Assembly (NCBI GenBank): GCA_038142005.1
Contig: JAYQJE010000003.1
Coordinates: 372,001-436,000, forward strand
Source of the DNA: SHAN690 sp023262195
GTDB taxonomy: Bacteria; Bacteroidota; Bacteroidia; Flavobacteriales_G; Salibacteraceae
Length of the DNA: 64,000 bases
Direction: 5' to 3'
The notes below the pieces were generated by a model. The model was not told the origin of the DNA. It saw only the letters and a list, made by a program, of their open reading frames with translations, and ran no database searches. A program made the position numbers and the translations under genes. Position 1 is the first letter of the stretch; each line of letters opens with the position of its first letter. This document shows positions 1 to 9,646 of the stretch, piece by piece.

Positions 1-962
1 TGTCTTTGGCTTTGCTAATATGGTGGGGCAGTAGACAAGTAATGGCGGGTCAGGTTCAATATGGTGACCTCGTTGCCTTCTTACTCTATATATACATGAT
101 TTTCAGACCAATTCGTCAATTGGCAGACCGATTCAATACGCTCCAAATGGGTATGGTGGCCAGTGAGCGTGTATTTCGAGTATTGGATACTGAGGCCCAA
201 ATCAACGGCTCTGGTGCTAACTTAACGCCAAAAATCGATGGCAACATTTCTTTCGAGAATGTGTGGTTTGCTTACAATGATGAAGACTGGGTGCTGCGTA
301 ATGTTTCATTTAAGGTTAATGCGGGTCAGCGAATTGCCATCGTAGGAGCCACAGGAGCCGGAAAATCAAGCATCATTAATTTATTAAGCCGATTTTACGA
401 ATACAACAAAGGGAGCATCGAAATTGATGGAACCGATTTAAGAGATTTTGATCCATCATACCTGTCAAGGCAGGTAGGCGTTGTACTTCAAGATGTAGTT
501 CTATTTTCTGACTCCATCATAAACAACATCACGCTTAATAACCCCAACATAGATCGCGAGCGTGTAATTGAAGCTGCTAAAGCTATTGGTGCACATCAAT
601 TCATTGAACGATTGCCTGGCACATATGACTATGATGTGAAAGAGCGTGGTGGGGTACTCAGTGTTGGACAAAGACAGATGCTCGCTTTCATTCGGGCTTA
701 TATTTACAATCCCGCTGTGCTGGTATTGGATGAAGCCACTTCTTCTGTTGACACTGAAACCGAAACCATGATTCAAGCAGCCATCGATAAAATCACTGCT
801 GGCCGTACCTCTATCATTATTGCCCACCGTTTGGCTACCATCCAACATGCAGATATCATTATGGTGATGGATCAAGGCCAAGTTGTGGAAACGGGCAATC
901 ATCAAGAGCTCTTACAACGAGATGGTGCCTATCGGAAACTGTATGATTTGCAGTTTGTATGA
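1..962 (+). CDS. ABC exporter, C-terminal part (permease end plus ATPase), cut by window edge
   Basis: This is the C-terminal part of a half-size ABC exporter of the MsbA/MdlB type, in which the membrane domain and ATPase are fused; the 5' end lies outside the window. The open frame runs in from base 3 without a credible start. The first 60 or so residues are the last membrane helices and coupling region. The nucleotide-binding domain then shows Walker A GATGAGKSS (about residue 117), signature LSVGQRQ, Walker B VLVLDEATSS and the switch histidine in IAHR. Such proteins act as dimers in the inner membrane and use ATP to export lipids or drugs; the substrate cannot be read from the sequence. 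The gene converges on uvrA with no spacer: its stop ends at 962 and uvrA's begins at 963. A second, homologous exporter lies at 42491-44310. Confidence 0.9.
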   Translation, partial: SLALLIWWGSRQVMAGQVQYGDLVAFLLYIYMIFRPIRQLADRFNTLQMGMVASERVFRVLDTEAQINGSGANLTPKIDGNISFENVWFAYNDEDWVLRNVSFKVNAGQRIAIVGATGAGKSSIINLLSRFYEYNKGSIEIDGTDLRDFDPSYLSRQVGVVLQDVVLFSDSIINNITLNNPNIDRERVIEAAKAIGAHQFIERLPGTYDYDVKERGGVLSVGQRQMLAFIRAYIYNPAVLVLDEATSSVDTETETMIQAAIDKITAGRTSIIIAHRLATIQHADIIMVMDQGQVVETGNHQELLQRDGAYRKLYDLQFV

Positions 963-3767
963 TTACAACTTGTCTAGTAGGTACTGTCCAGTATAACTCG
1001 CTTTACACTTCACAATTTCCTCTGGTGTTCCTTCAAATACGATATGGCCGCCTTCCACTCCGCCTTCTGGCCCGAGGTCAACAATCCAATCGGCTTGTTT
1101 GATCACCTCTAGGTTGTGCTCAATCACCAAGATGGTGTGGCCCAAATCGATGAGTTTGTTAAAGCTTGCCATAAGCTTTCGAATGTCGTGGGTGTGCAAG
1201 CCTGTGGTGGGCTCGTCAAAAAGGAAGAAAGTGCCTCCGCCATCCGCTGATTGTCCTTTGCCGATGTAAGACGCCAGCTTTATTCGCTGCGCTTCTCCCC
1301 CACTCAATGTGCTTGAACTCTGTCCCAAACTCACGTAGCCGAGGCCAACTTCTTGTAGTGGTGTGAGCTTGGCGATTATTTTCTTTTCCGCGGCTTTTTT
1401 GGCGTGTAATTCAAAAAATGCGATGGCATTATCCACGGTCATATCCAACACATCGGCAATGCTCTTTTCGTGATATGTTACTTCCAAAACGGTCTCCTTA
1501 AACCGCTTTCCCCGCACTCTTCACATGGCAAATGGATATCCGGCATAAATTGCATCTCCACGGTGATTTCACCTTCGCCTTGACACACCTCACACCTACC
1601 CCCATCTACGTTGAAGGAAAAATGTGCTGGCTTTAAACCTCGTTGTCTTGCTAATGGAAGCGATGAGAAAAGTGCCCGTATATCATCAAACGCCTTTGTG
1701 AAGGTCACGGGGTTACTACGAGATGACCTACCAATTGGATTCTGATCGATAAACTCGACTGAATCCACCCTATTCAAATGACCCTCGATGGCTTGAAATG
1801 CTCCAGACTGAACCGCGCTATGCCCACCAGTGCGTTTTACCAGTGCTGGATACAACACTTTTTAATCAACGATGACTTACCCGAACCACTCACACCGGTA
1901 ACCACGGTGAGTATCCCGAGTGGAAATTGCACATCTATATTTTTCAAATTGTTTTCTCGAGCGCCTTTAATATCTACCGAATATTTCCAAGGCCTTCTGT
2001 TGGAAGGTACTGGAATGGAGTCTAGATCATTCAGGTATCGGGCTGTAATGCTCTCGCTATTATTCGCTACAGCCTTTAGGTTTCCTTGAAACACCAACCG
2101 ACCACCATTGGTACCCGCTTCAGGCCCTAAGTCAATAAGCTCATCACTCGCACGCATAATTTCTTCATCGTGTTCTACTACAATGAGTGTATTGCCAGCG
2201 TCTTTCAGCGACTTTAAAACCTTAATCAATCGTTCTGTATCTCTTGGATGCAAACCAATGCTCGGCTCATCCAGAATGTACATAGAACCAACCAACGCAC
2301 TGCCGAGTGAAGTGGCTAATTGTATCCGCTGCGACTCACCTCCACTTAGTGTGTTGGAAAGTCGATTGAGTGTAAGATATCCGAGACCTACATCACAGAG
2401 ATACTCGAGTCTGCTGTTGATCTCGACCATCAATCGCTTGGCAACCGCAGCATCATGCTCACTCAATTGAATTTTGGCAAACGCATTGCGCAAGTCACTT
2501 ACGGGCATTAGCATAAGCTCGGAAATAGAGTACCCAGCTACCTTGACATAGTTTGCATCCTTTCTCAACCGTGTACCATGGCACTCAGGGCAAATGGTTT
2601 TTCCGCGATATCGACTGAGCATTACACGGTACTGAATTTTATAGGATTGTTCTTCCAAAAACTTAAAGAAATCATCCAAACCGCGCACGCTTTTATCACC
2701 ATGCCAGAGCAGGTCTTTCTCTTTTTGAGACAATTCGAAATATGGCCGATGTATAGGGAAGTTTTTCTTAGCTACGGATTTAATGAATGAATCTTTCCAT
2801 TCACTCATTTTATCGCCTTTCCAGCATACCACTGCATCTTGATATAAACTCAATGATTGATCAGGAATGACCAAATCCGCATCAATCCCGATCACACTTC
2901 CGAAACCTTCGCACTTTTTACACGCACCGCGCGGATTATTGAAGCTTAAAAAATGAACATCTGGTTCCTCGAACGCAATACCATCCAATTCAAATTTGTT
3001 TGAAAACTCCTGCGGATTATCAACTGCAGAAAGCTTTCGGACGGCCAAAACTCCCTTGCCTTCAAAAAATGCTAAATCCACAGAGTCTGACAGGCGATTC
3101 GCAAAACCTTCATCATTATGAGTGACCACTAACCTATCTATAACCAAATCAATGAAGGGTAGATTATCAACCTTCACTTCATTAATACGCTGTACCTTGT
3201 CACCTATCAGTACGCGAGAAAAGCCACTTTGCTCGTATGTTTCAAGCTTTTTCTTGGCATCAAGATCTTTTGAAAACTCAACGCGGACTGTCAATAGTAG
3301 TTTCTCACCATCGTTATGATTTAAAACACTATCCACAACGTCTGTCACGGTATGCTTTTTCACTCTTTTACCACTTACAGGAGAGTATGTTTGACCAATA
3401 CGCGCAAACATCAGCTTGACGTAATCATATATTTCTGTTGTGGTGCCCACGGTTGACCTCGGGTTTCTGGTATTCACCTTTGCTCAATAGCTATTGCAGG
3501 TGATATTCCGCGGATATAATCTACCTTGGGTTTTTCAATCTTTCCGAGAAATTGGCGAGCATAGGCCGACAAACTTTCTATGTATCTGCGCTGGCCCTCT
3601 GCATAGAGCGTGTCAAAAGCCAGCGAAGATTTACCCGAACCTGAGAGTCCGCTTACCACTGTAAAGCTGTTTCGCTTAATGGCCACATCCACATTTTTTA
3701 AGTTGTGCATATTGGCACCCTTAATAATGATGTAATCCTTGGTGTCTAGCTCATCAAGCTTATTCAT
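963..3767 (-). CDS. uvrA: Excinuclease ABC subunit A (UvrA), interrupted by three frameshifts
   Basis: UvrA is the DNA damage-sensing ATPase of nucleotide excision repair, acting as a dimer with UvrB. The span would encode about 935 aa, the normal length. The reading is split into 3474-3767, 1837-3477, 1478-1858 and 963-1517. All key motifs are present: first Walker A GLSGSGKSS, zinc-binding Cys pairs (CKKCEGFG, CPECHGTR, CEVCQGEG), ABC signatures LSGGESQRIQLA and LSGGEAQRIKLA, second Walker A GVSGSGKSS, and Walker B ILDEPSIGLHPRD and LFDEPTTGLHTHD. Each break is repaired by one extra base in a homopolymer: an A near 3480 (restores AIEQKVNTRNPRSTVG), an A near 1858 (restores SSLIKKVLYPALVK) and a G near 1511 (restores CEECGGKRFKETV). 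I infer sequencing errors, not a pseudogene. A candidate promoter lies just upstream at 3803-3810. Confidence 0.95.
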
Positions 3768-3802
3768 TCAATGATTTTGTTAAATTTTTCTGACAAGGCC
3801 CG

Positions 3803-3810
3803 CAAAAGTA
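3803..3810 (-). promoter_or_regulatory. uvrA: Putative -7 element (TACTTTTG) of the uvrA promoter
   Basis: On the minus strand the sequence TACTTTTG fits the Bacteroidota -7 consensus TAnnTTTG. It lies about 36 bp upstream of the uvrA ATG. No good TTTG -33 element is found at the usual distance, so the call rests on one box. Confidence 0.35.
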
Positions 3811-3997
3811 AATTTGTGTTGGTACATTCGTCTTTGAACTAAAGAAGAAAAAGCCTCTGATACAATAAATACCCAAACCGTTCGTTTTCAAACAACGTAT
3901 ATAGTATCGAAGTTTAGTTTACAATCAATTAAAAGACAGCCTATCGGGATATATCTACCTAGTTTACTTGTACCTATAATTTTTAAAGGTGGATATT

Positions 3998-4582
3998 ATG
4001 ATAGAGATGGAAAAGACAGACCAGCAACTGGTAAAGGAATACTTGGCTGGCAAAGAGAGCGCTTTCGAGCAGTTAGTAAGAAGACACACCGATCGGGTTT
4101 ATGGCTATGTCAGAATGATGGTTAAAGACCATCAATTGGCTGAAGACATTTTTCAAGATGTATTCGTGAAGGCCGTAACGACAATGAAGAAAGGTCGATA
4201 CAACGAAGAGGGCAAGTTTTTACCTTGGATTTTGCGCATAGCGCACAATCTTGTTATTGATACTTTCAGAAAGAACAAACGATTTCCTACCGTTGATGGT
4301 GGCCCTGAGTTTGACGTTTTCAACGTAATCAAAGACGAAGATAAGATTGCCGATGAGGCCATTATTGAGGATCAAATCAACAACGACCTCCGCAAGCTCA
4401 TCGAGTTTTTACCTGAGGACCAAAAAACAGTTTTAAAGATGCGTCACTTCCAAGAAATGAGCTTTAAAGAAATTGCTAAAGACACTGGCGTGAGCATTAA
4501 TACTGCGTTAGGCCGCATGCGCTATGCACTCATCAACCTGAGAAAACTCATCGAAGAGAACGAGATTGTTTTGACAAAGTAG
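3998..4582 (+). CDS. ECF-type RNA polymerase sigma factor
   Basis: A sigma-70 family protein of the extracytoplasmic-function type, about 194 aa. Region 2 is seen as the stretch around DIFQDVFVKAV and ILRIAHNLVIDTFRKNKR; region 4 is the helix-turn-helix around MRHFQEMSFKEIAKDTGVS and NTALGRMRYALINLRK. Regions 1.1 and 3 are absent, as expected. I chose the ATG at 3998, which is preceded at good spacing by AAAGGTGG (3985-3992); an in-frame GTG at 3989 is possible but would overlap this ribosome site. No anti-sigma factor is adjacent: the next gene is a convergent oxidoreductase. The gene lies about 1 kb from porX. In Porphyromonas gingivalis PorX works with an ECF factor, SigP; a similar pairing here is only a guess. 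Confidence 0.88.
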   Translation: MIEMEKTDQQLVKEYLAGKESAFEQLVRRHTDRVYGYVRMMVKDHQLAEDIFQDVFVKAVTTMKKGRYNEEGKFLPWILRIAHNLVIDTFRKNKRFPTVDGGPEFDVFNVIKDEDKIADEAIIEDQINNDLRKLIEFLPEDQKTVLKMRHFQEMSFKEIAKDTGVSINTALGRMRYALINLRKLIEENEIVLTK

Positions 4583-4610
4583 CATCACGGTATGCTTATG
4601 AAAACAGCCT

Positions 4611-4640
4611 AACAAGCCGACTAGTATGTCGGCTTGTTTG
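4611..4640. terminator. Bidirectional terminator between the ECF sigma gene and the aldo/keto reductase gene
   Basis: The 11-base arms AACAAGCCGAC and GTCGGCTTGTT flank a 6-base loop TAGTAT. A T-rich stretch follows on the plus strand and an AAACAGCCTAAC stretch on the other side. The right arm overlaps the last codons of the minus-strand reductase gene, so the hairpin can serve both convergent genes. Confidence 0.75.
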
Positions 4641-5594
4641 GTTTATTATCTAGGATCGTTTCAATCTTCTCCATCACCTCATCGGTGAGGCTTTGCTTCA
4701 CTTCAGCTGCGCCTAAATTTTGCTCAAGTTGAGATAGTTTGGTAGCACCTGTAATGACCGTACTCACATGTGGATTCTTTAAACACCAAGCCAGTGCAAG
4801 GTTGGCTAAGGAAATATCCAATTCCAAGGCAAGTGTTTCCAAGGCGATTACTTTATTGATGTTTTCATCCGTAACCAGTTTTTCTCTAATCCATTGTAGA
4901 TCTTCAAGAGTAAGCCTTGAGCCCGCTGGAATGCCTTTGTTATATTTTCCTGTTAAAGCCCGCTGGCCAGTGGAGACCAAATAGTAGATCCAATTCCGTA
5001 ATCTCTAAAAAGCTTATCAAACTCTACTTCCACCTTTCTGCGCTCAAGCATATTGTATTGCGGTTGCTCCATACTTGGCCCAATCAAATTGTTGGTTCGT
5101 GCCACCATGATGGCTTCTTGTATCTCCTGCGCACTCCATTCACTGGTCCCCCAATACAACACCTTGCCCTGTTGAATCAAATTATTCATCGTCCAAACTG
5201 TCTCCTCCATTGGGGTTTCTTTATCGGGTCTGTGACAGAAATAAAAGTCTAAATAGTCAACTTTCAGCCTCCGAAGTGCGGCATGACAAGCTTCATATAT
5301 GTGCTTACGACTCAAGCCTTTTTGGTTGGGTAATTCTCCGCCCCAAAAGACCTTCGAAGAAACCAAGTACGTGTCTCTGCGCCAACCTGCGTTTTGAATG
5401 ATTTCACCCATTACTTGTTCTGATTTGCCGTGTGCATACACTTCATTATCAAAGAAGTTCACCCCATTGTCGTATGCATAATACATACACTCCTTGGCAA
5501 CTTTCATATCTACTTGATTACCAAAAGTCACCCATGAGCCAAACGACAATTCGCTCACCTGAACTCCCGACTTACCTAACCTTCTATAATCCAT
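4621..5594 (-). CDS. Aldo/keto reductase of the YghZ / Kv-beta type, one frameshift
   Basis: A NADPH-dependent aldo/keto reductase resembling potassium-channel beta subunits and bacterial YghZ-like enzymes, about 324 aa in a TIM barrel. The N-terminal part (4953-5594) opens with MDYRRLGKSGVQVSELSFG. It carries the catalytic tetrad as Asp in FFDNE, Tyr in VYAHGKSE, Lys in VSSKVFWGG and His in YFCHRPD. The C-terminal part (4621-4980) contains the cofactor-binding stretch VSTVITGATKLSQLEQNL. The break lies at the AAA at 4955-4957: one more T on the coding strand turns a stop after PLASGL into PLASGLLTGKYNKGIP, the usual family sequence. The physiological substrate is unknown. The gene stands alone between the sigma factor and porX. 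Confidence 0.9.
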
Positions 5595-5640
5595 TTAATG
5601 TTTGATTTTGACCAAAATTAAAGGTCAGCGTTCGATCTTA

Positions 5641-7200
5641 TTATTTCGGTGAGCAAACCACGAATGGAATAATCATTTCTTCCAAGGAAATACCCCCGTG
5701 TTGAAACGTATCGCGGTAATATTTCACGTAGTGGTTATAGTTATTTGGATAAGCAAAAAATTCATTGTGCTTGGCGAATATGTATCTGCTGCTCATGTTA
5801 GTCTTTGGTAGAAATGCATCGTGTGGATTTGCAACTTCAAAGACTTCCTTCTCATTGTAGCTGAGATTTCTACCAGTCTTGTAACGTAGGTTAGTATTGG
5901 TATTTCTATCTCCCACAACCTTTATTGGATGCTTTACGTGCACGGTACCAAGATCTGTAGTGATGATCATTTTGGCGCCCATTGAGCGAATTTCTCGCAT
6001 AATGTCTCTCAGCGGAGAATGCTCAAACCAGCTTAAGGTCAACGAACGATATGCAGGTTCATCATCCGCCAACTCACGTATCACTTCCATCTCTGTGCGA
6101 GCATGGCTGAGCATATCTACGAAGTTGTATACAATTACATTCAACTCATTTTTAGCAAGCGTGTGGATAGAGTCGAGCACTTTCTTGCCCAATGCATGGT
6201 TTGTGATTTTAGCATAGCTGTAGTTAATTCCTTTGCCAAGTCGCTTTAATTGATGTTCGAGCAACTCCGCTTCGTGCATATTCTTTCCTCCTTCATCCTC
6301 ATCATTAAGCCATAGCTTGGGGTGTTGCTTTTGAATTTCACGTGGCATCAATCCCGCAAAAAAAGCATTGCGCGCATATTGCGTGGCCGTAGGCAATATA
6401 CTCAGCATTGTACGCTCTTCGTCAATTCGAAAATCTTCTTCGATGACCGATTGAATTACCTTCCATTGATCAAGGCGCAGATTATCGATAACAACTAAAA
6501 ACGTACATGAATCAGAGTTTAGCTCAGGGGCTACCCAGTTTTTAAAAGCGGTGTGCGCCATTTCTGGTTTTGTGTCACTGTGCCCTTGCACCCAGTCGAT
6601 GTAATTGTCTTCAATAAACCGCACAAATTGATCGTTGGCCTCATCCTTCTGCATACTCAATATCTCCTGCATGCTCGGGTCACCTCCATTCTGAAGTTCT
6701 AAGTCCCAATAAACAATCTGCTTGTATAGGTTCATCCATTCTTCCCAATCAAGTGGGTCGTTTAGCCGCATTCCTATTTCACGAAACTCTTGTTGATAGG
6801 TAGAAGAAGTTCTCTCGCTAACTAACCGTTTACTCTCAAGATTCTTTTTCAGACTAAGTAAGATTTGATTCGGATTTACCGGCTTAATCAAGTAATCAGA
6901 AATCTTTGATCCAATGGCATCTTCCATGATTGATTCCTCCTCATTCTTCGTAATCATGATGATGGGCATACTCGGTTGAATTGCCTTGATTTTATTTAAG
7001 ACCTCCAAGCCAGATATTCCTGGCATGTTTTCATCTAAAAACACCGCGTCAAAAGTTTGGTCTTCAATGGCCTCGATAGCATCAACCCCAGAACTTACTG
7101 GCTTCACGCTGTATCCTTTATTCTCCAAAAAAATGATGTGGGGTTTGAGCAGATCTATTTCATCATCTGCCCAGAGAATCTTAACTTGACTGTTGCTCAT
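5641..7200 (-). CDS. porX: PorX: response regulator with PglZ phosphatase domain, T9SS regulator
   Basis: PorX is a two-component response regulator known to control type IX secretion genes in Porphyromonas and Flavobacterium. The 519-aa frame is intact. Residues 1-120 form a receiver domain with acidic residues D12 and D13, phospho-acceptor D56 (VFLDENMPG), T84 and K106 (YLIKPVNP). After a helical linker, the C-terminal half is a PglZ domain of the alkaline phosphatase superfamily, with the metal-site stretch VVIDNLRLDQW and later MIITTDLGTVHVKHP. There is no DNA-binding output domain, which is typical of PorX. The partner kinase PorY is not in the window. The gene is divergent from the HD-domain gene and has a good promoter candidate at 7223-7250. 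Other T9SS parts here include porT (16797) and PorP/SprF (28530). Confidence 0.95.
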   Translation of the reverse strand: MSNSQVKILWADDEIDLLKPHIIFLENKGYSVKPVSSGVDAIEAIEDQTFDAVFLDENMPGISGLEVLNKIKAIQPSMPIIMITKNEEESIMEDAIGSKISDYLIKPVNPNQILLSLKKNLESKRLVSERTSSTYQQEFREIGMRLNDPLDWEEWMNLYKQIVYWDLELQNGGDPSMQEILSMQKDEANDQFVRFIEDNYIDWVQGHSDTKPEMAHTAFKNWVAPELNSDSCTFLVVIDNLRLDQWKVIQSVIEEDFRIDEERTMLSILPTATQYARNAFFAGLMPREIQKQHPKLWLNDEDEGGKNMHEAELLEHQLKRLGKGINYSYAKITNHALGKKVLDSIHTLAKNELNVIVYNFVDMLSHARTEMEVIRELADDEPAYRSLTLSWFEHSPLRDIMREIRSMGAKMIITTDLGTVHVKHPIKVVGDRNTNTNLRYKTGRNLSYNEKEVFEVANPHDAFLPKTNMSSRYIFAKHNEFFAYPNNYNHYVKYYRDTFQHGGISLEEMIIPFVVCSPK

Positions 7201-7222
7201 AAGTTGCTTCTATCTTCGCGTT

Positions 7223-7250
7223 CAAACGTACATGAATTTTATTCAGCCAA
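7223..7250 (-). promoter_or_regulatory. porX: Putative porX promoter (TTG-N17-TACGTTTG)
   Basis: Minus strand: TTG (7248-7250), 17 bases, then TACGTTTG (7223-7230), matching the Bacteroidota TTTG/TAnnTTTG promoter pattern. The -7 box is about 23 bp from the porX ATG. Confidence 0.5.
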
Positions 7251-7262
7251 TTCCTCGATAAA

Positions 7263-8500
7263 TTGAATGATCCAGCCAAATTGAAAACGCTAAAAACCTT
7301 CAACGACCCCGTTTATGGTTTTATTACTATCGAGGATGAACTTATTTTCAAAATAATAGAGCACCCTGCTTTTCAGCGTCTTCGGAGAATAAGCCAGTTG
7401 GGATTAACAAACCTCGTTTATTCCGGAGCCAACCATAGTCGATTTCAACACGCATTAGGCGCTATGAATCTTGTAAAAATGCCATTGCAGTGCTGCGTGC
7501 GAAGGGCGAGAATATTGATGAACGCGAAGAACAGGCAACCAAAATCGCTGTTTTGTTGCACGATGTTGGGCACGGACCGTTTTCCCATGCCTTGGAACAC
7601 TCCATAGTCTTGGGAACAAGTCATGAAGAAATCAGTCTTAGAATTATGAGCCTACTAAACGAGGAGTTTACAGGTCAGTTAGACTTAGCTATAAGCGTAT
7701 ATAAGGGAACCCATCACAAAAAGTTTCTGCACCAACTGGTTTCGGGACAGTTGGATGTTGATCGGTTAGACTACCTGAAGCGTGACAGCTTCTTTACCGG
7801 GGTAAGTGAGGGTGCTATTGGATCAGAGAGGCTCATAAAAATGATGCGCATACACGAAGGCGAGCTGGCCATAGAGGCCAAAGCACTTTATTCATTGGAG
7901 AAATTTTTATTGGCCAGACGCTTGATGTATTGGCAGGTCTATTTGCACAAGGCTGTGCTAAGCGCTGAATTTCTGCTATTAAATATCCTGAAAAGGGCGA
8001 GAGAATTGGCTATGTCCAATGTAGATATCTGGTGTGATTCCACATTGTCATTTTTTATTGGTGTAAATAATACACCCAAATCAAATGATTGGATTGATAC
8101 CTTCTTGGAACTTGACGATACTAGCATTTTATATCATATCAAGGTTTGGCAACAATCATCAGATCGGTTGCTGAGTATGTTGTGTCAAAGACTAATTCAA
8201 AGGAAGCTCTTGAAGGTTTCTCAAATCTCAGAACCCTTTTCTCCAGAAAAGATACTGGCGGCCAAATCAAAGATTACCGAGGAGCTTGGTCTGTCAATAA
8301 GTGAAAGCAACTATCTACTTTTTCAAAAAACCCTGACCAACACGGCATACGAAACAGGTCCCGATCCAATTAAAATTATCTATAAATCTGGAGAGGTGAA
8401 GGACATCTCCGAAACGGCAAATTTGTTTCAATACTCGCCTCTGCAAACTCCAGAGGTTAAGCATTTCATTTATTATCCTGAAGGGTATAATCCAGCCTGA
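7263..8500 (+). CDS. HD-domain phosphohydrolase (SAMHD1/dGTPase-like), one frameshift
   Basis: A metal-dependent phosphohydrolase of the HD superfamily, related to dGTPase/SAMHD1-like proteins common in Bacteroidota; the substrate (dNTP or other nucleotide) is not known. The N-terminal part (7263-7607) begins near NDPVYGFITIEDELIFKII and has the first motif histidine in HSRFQHALG. The main frame (7490-8500) supplies the HD pair in VLLHDVGHGPFSHALEH and the later motif GQLDVDRLDYLKRDSFFTG. One A missing from the A-run at 7475-7479 explains the break and restores NLVKNAIAVLRAKGENID. Full length is about 413 aa. The start is uncertain: the only in-frame options are TTG codons (7263 or 7281), since an upstream ATG at 7232 hits a stop. 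The conserved order porX / HD / lpxD is common in Flavobacteriales. Confidence 0.88.
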
Positions 8501-8609
8501 ATTTCTGTTGATAACTAGTGCTTTGATGAATAACATAGCCAGCTCATCGCCATAACTTTGGTTTTTCCTAAAAAGGAACGAAGTACATTCGCATCCCCTT
8601 ATTTGAGCA

Positions 8610-9646
8610 ATGCAAATTTCAGCACAGTCCATAGCAGATATTCTGGAAGGTAATCTTACAGGAAACCCTGAACAACCAATAGAGGGCCTATCTAAAATTG
8701 ACGATGGAAAGCCCAATACATTGACCTTCTTGGCCAATGACGCGTATACCGATTTTATTTACTCCACTAAGGCTTCGGTGGCTATTGTATCTGAAAAATT
8801 TAAAGCTCAGAAAGCTCTTCCCAGTTCCTTATCCCTCATTTCAGTGAAGGATGTAAGAATGGCTTTTGGAAAGCTCTTAGAAATGTATAATCAACTCACC
8901 AGACCAGAACCTGGCATTCATCCAAGTGCTGTGGTTCATGAAACGGCTCATGTGCATGAGAGTGCTTACATTGGTCCTCATGTAGTAATTGAGGCCAATT
9001 GCAGGATAGGCGAAAACGCTCAAATTCACGCGCAATCTTTCATTGGCAGAGATGCATCCATTGGTACCGACTGTCATATTCACCCACGCGTTTATGTGGG
9101 ACATTATTGTAACGTTGGTAATCACTGTACACTGCAACCAGGAGTAATCATAGGGGGTGATGGTTTTGGCTTTGCTCCAAATCAGGATAATCAATATCAG
9201 AAAGTAGTGCATGCAGGAAATGTGATCGTTGAAGATCATGTAGAAATTGGGGCCAACACTACGATTGACAGAGCCACTTTAGGAAGCACGATTATCCGTA
9301 AGGGCGTAAAACTTGACAATCTTATTCAGGTTGCACACAATTGTGATATTGGAGAAAACACCGTAATTGCCGCTCAAACTGGAATTGCTGGATCAACCAA
9401 AATCGGCAAGAACTGCATGATTGGTGGACAAGTCGGGATTGTTGGTCACATCCAGATTGCCGATGAAGTGAAGATTGCCGCACAATCTGGAATTGGAAAC
9501 TCTATTGAAGATAAAGGAGCCATTGTACAAGGCTCCCCTGCCCTGTCGATCAGAGACTTCAAAAATCTTATGTACATTTCAGAAATTTGGACGCCTTAGC
9601 CGAGCAGATCAGAAACCTTAATCAGAAAACTAACCAGAATGGCTGA
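8610..9646 (+). CDS. lpxD: LpxD, UDP-3-O-acylglucosamine N-acyltransferase, frameshift near the C-terminus
   Basis: LpxD adds the second 3-hydroxyacyl chain to UDP-glucosamine in lipid A synthesis. The protein starts MQISAQSIADILEGNLTG, typical of the uridine-binding N-terminal domain. A left-handed beta-helix of hexapeptide repeats follows, with the catalytic-region stretch VVHAGNVIVEDHVEIGANTTIDRA and LIQVAHNCDIG. The open frame stops at 9599 in the odd sequence LMYISEIWTP. One extra A in the A-run at 9561-9565 instead gives the family-like tail DFKKSYVHFRNLDALAEQI and a stop at 9644-9646, overlapping the lpxC start by 8 bases. I therefore extend the gene to 9646 (about 345 aa). It leads the operon lpxD-lpxC/fabZ-lpxA-ABC ATPase. 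Confidence 0.95.

Noticed and set aside
1778..3419. Several plus-strand ORFs over uvrA
   Set aside because: They are shadows of the minus-strand gene: the minus strand reads as full UvrA with motifs in order, while these lack family features and starts.
9568..9599. LpxD C-terminus LMYISEIWTP and stop at 9599
   Set aside because: The tail is unlike LpxD; adding one A gives the family tail and a stop overlapping lpxC.
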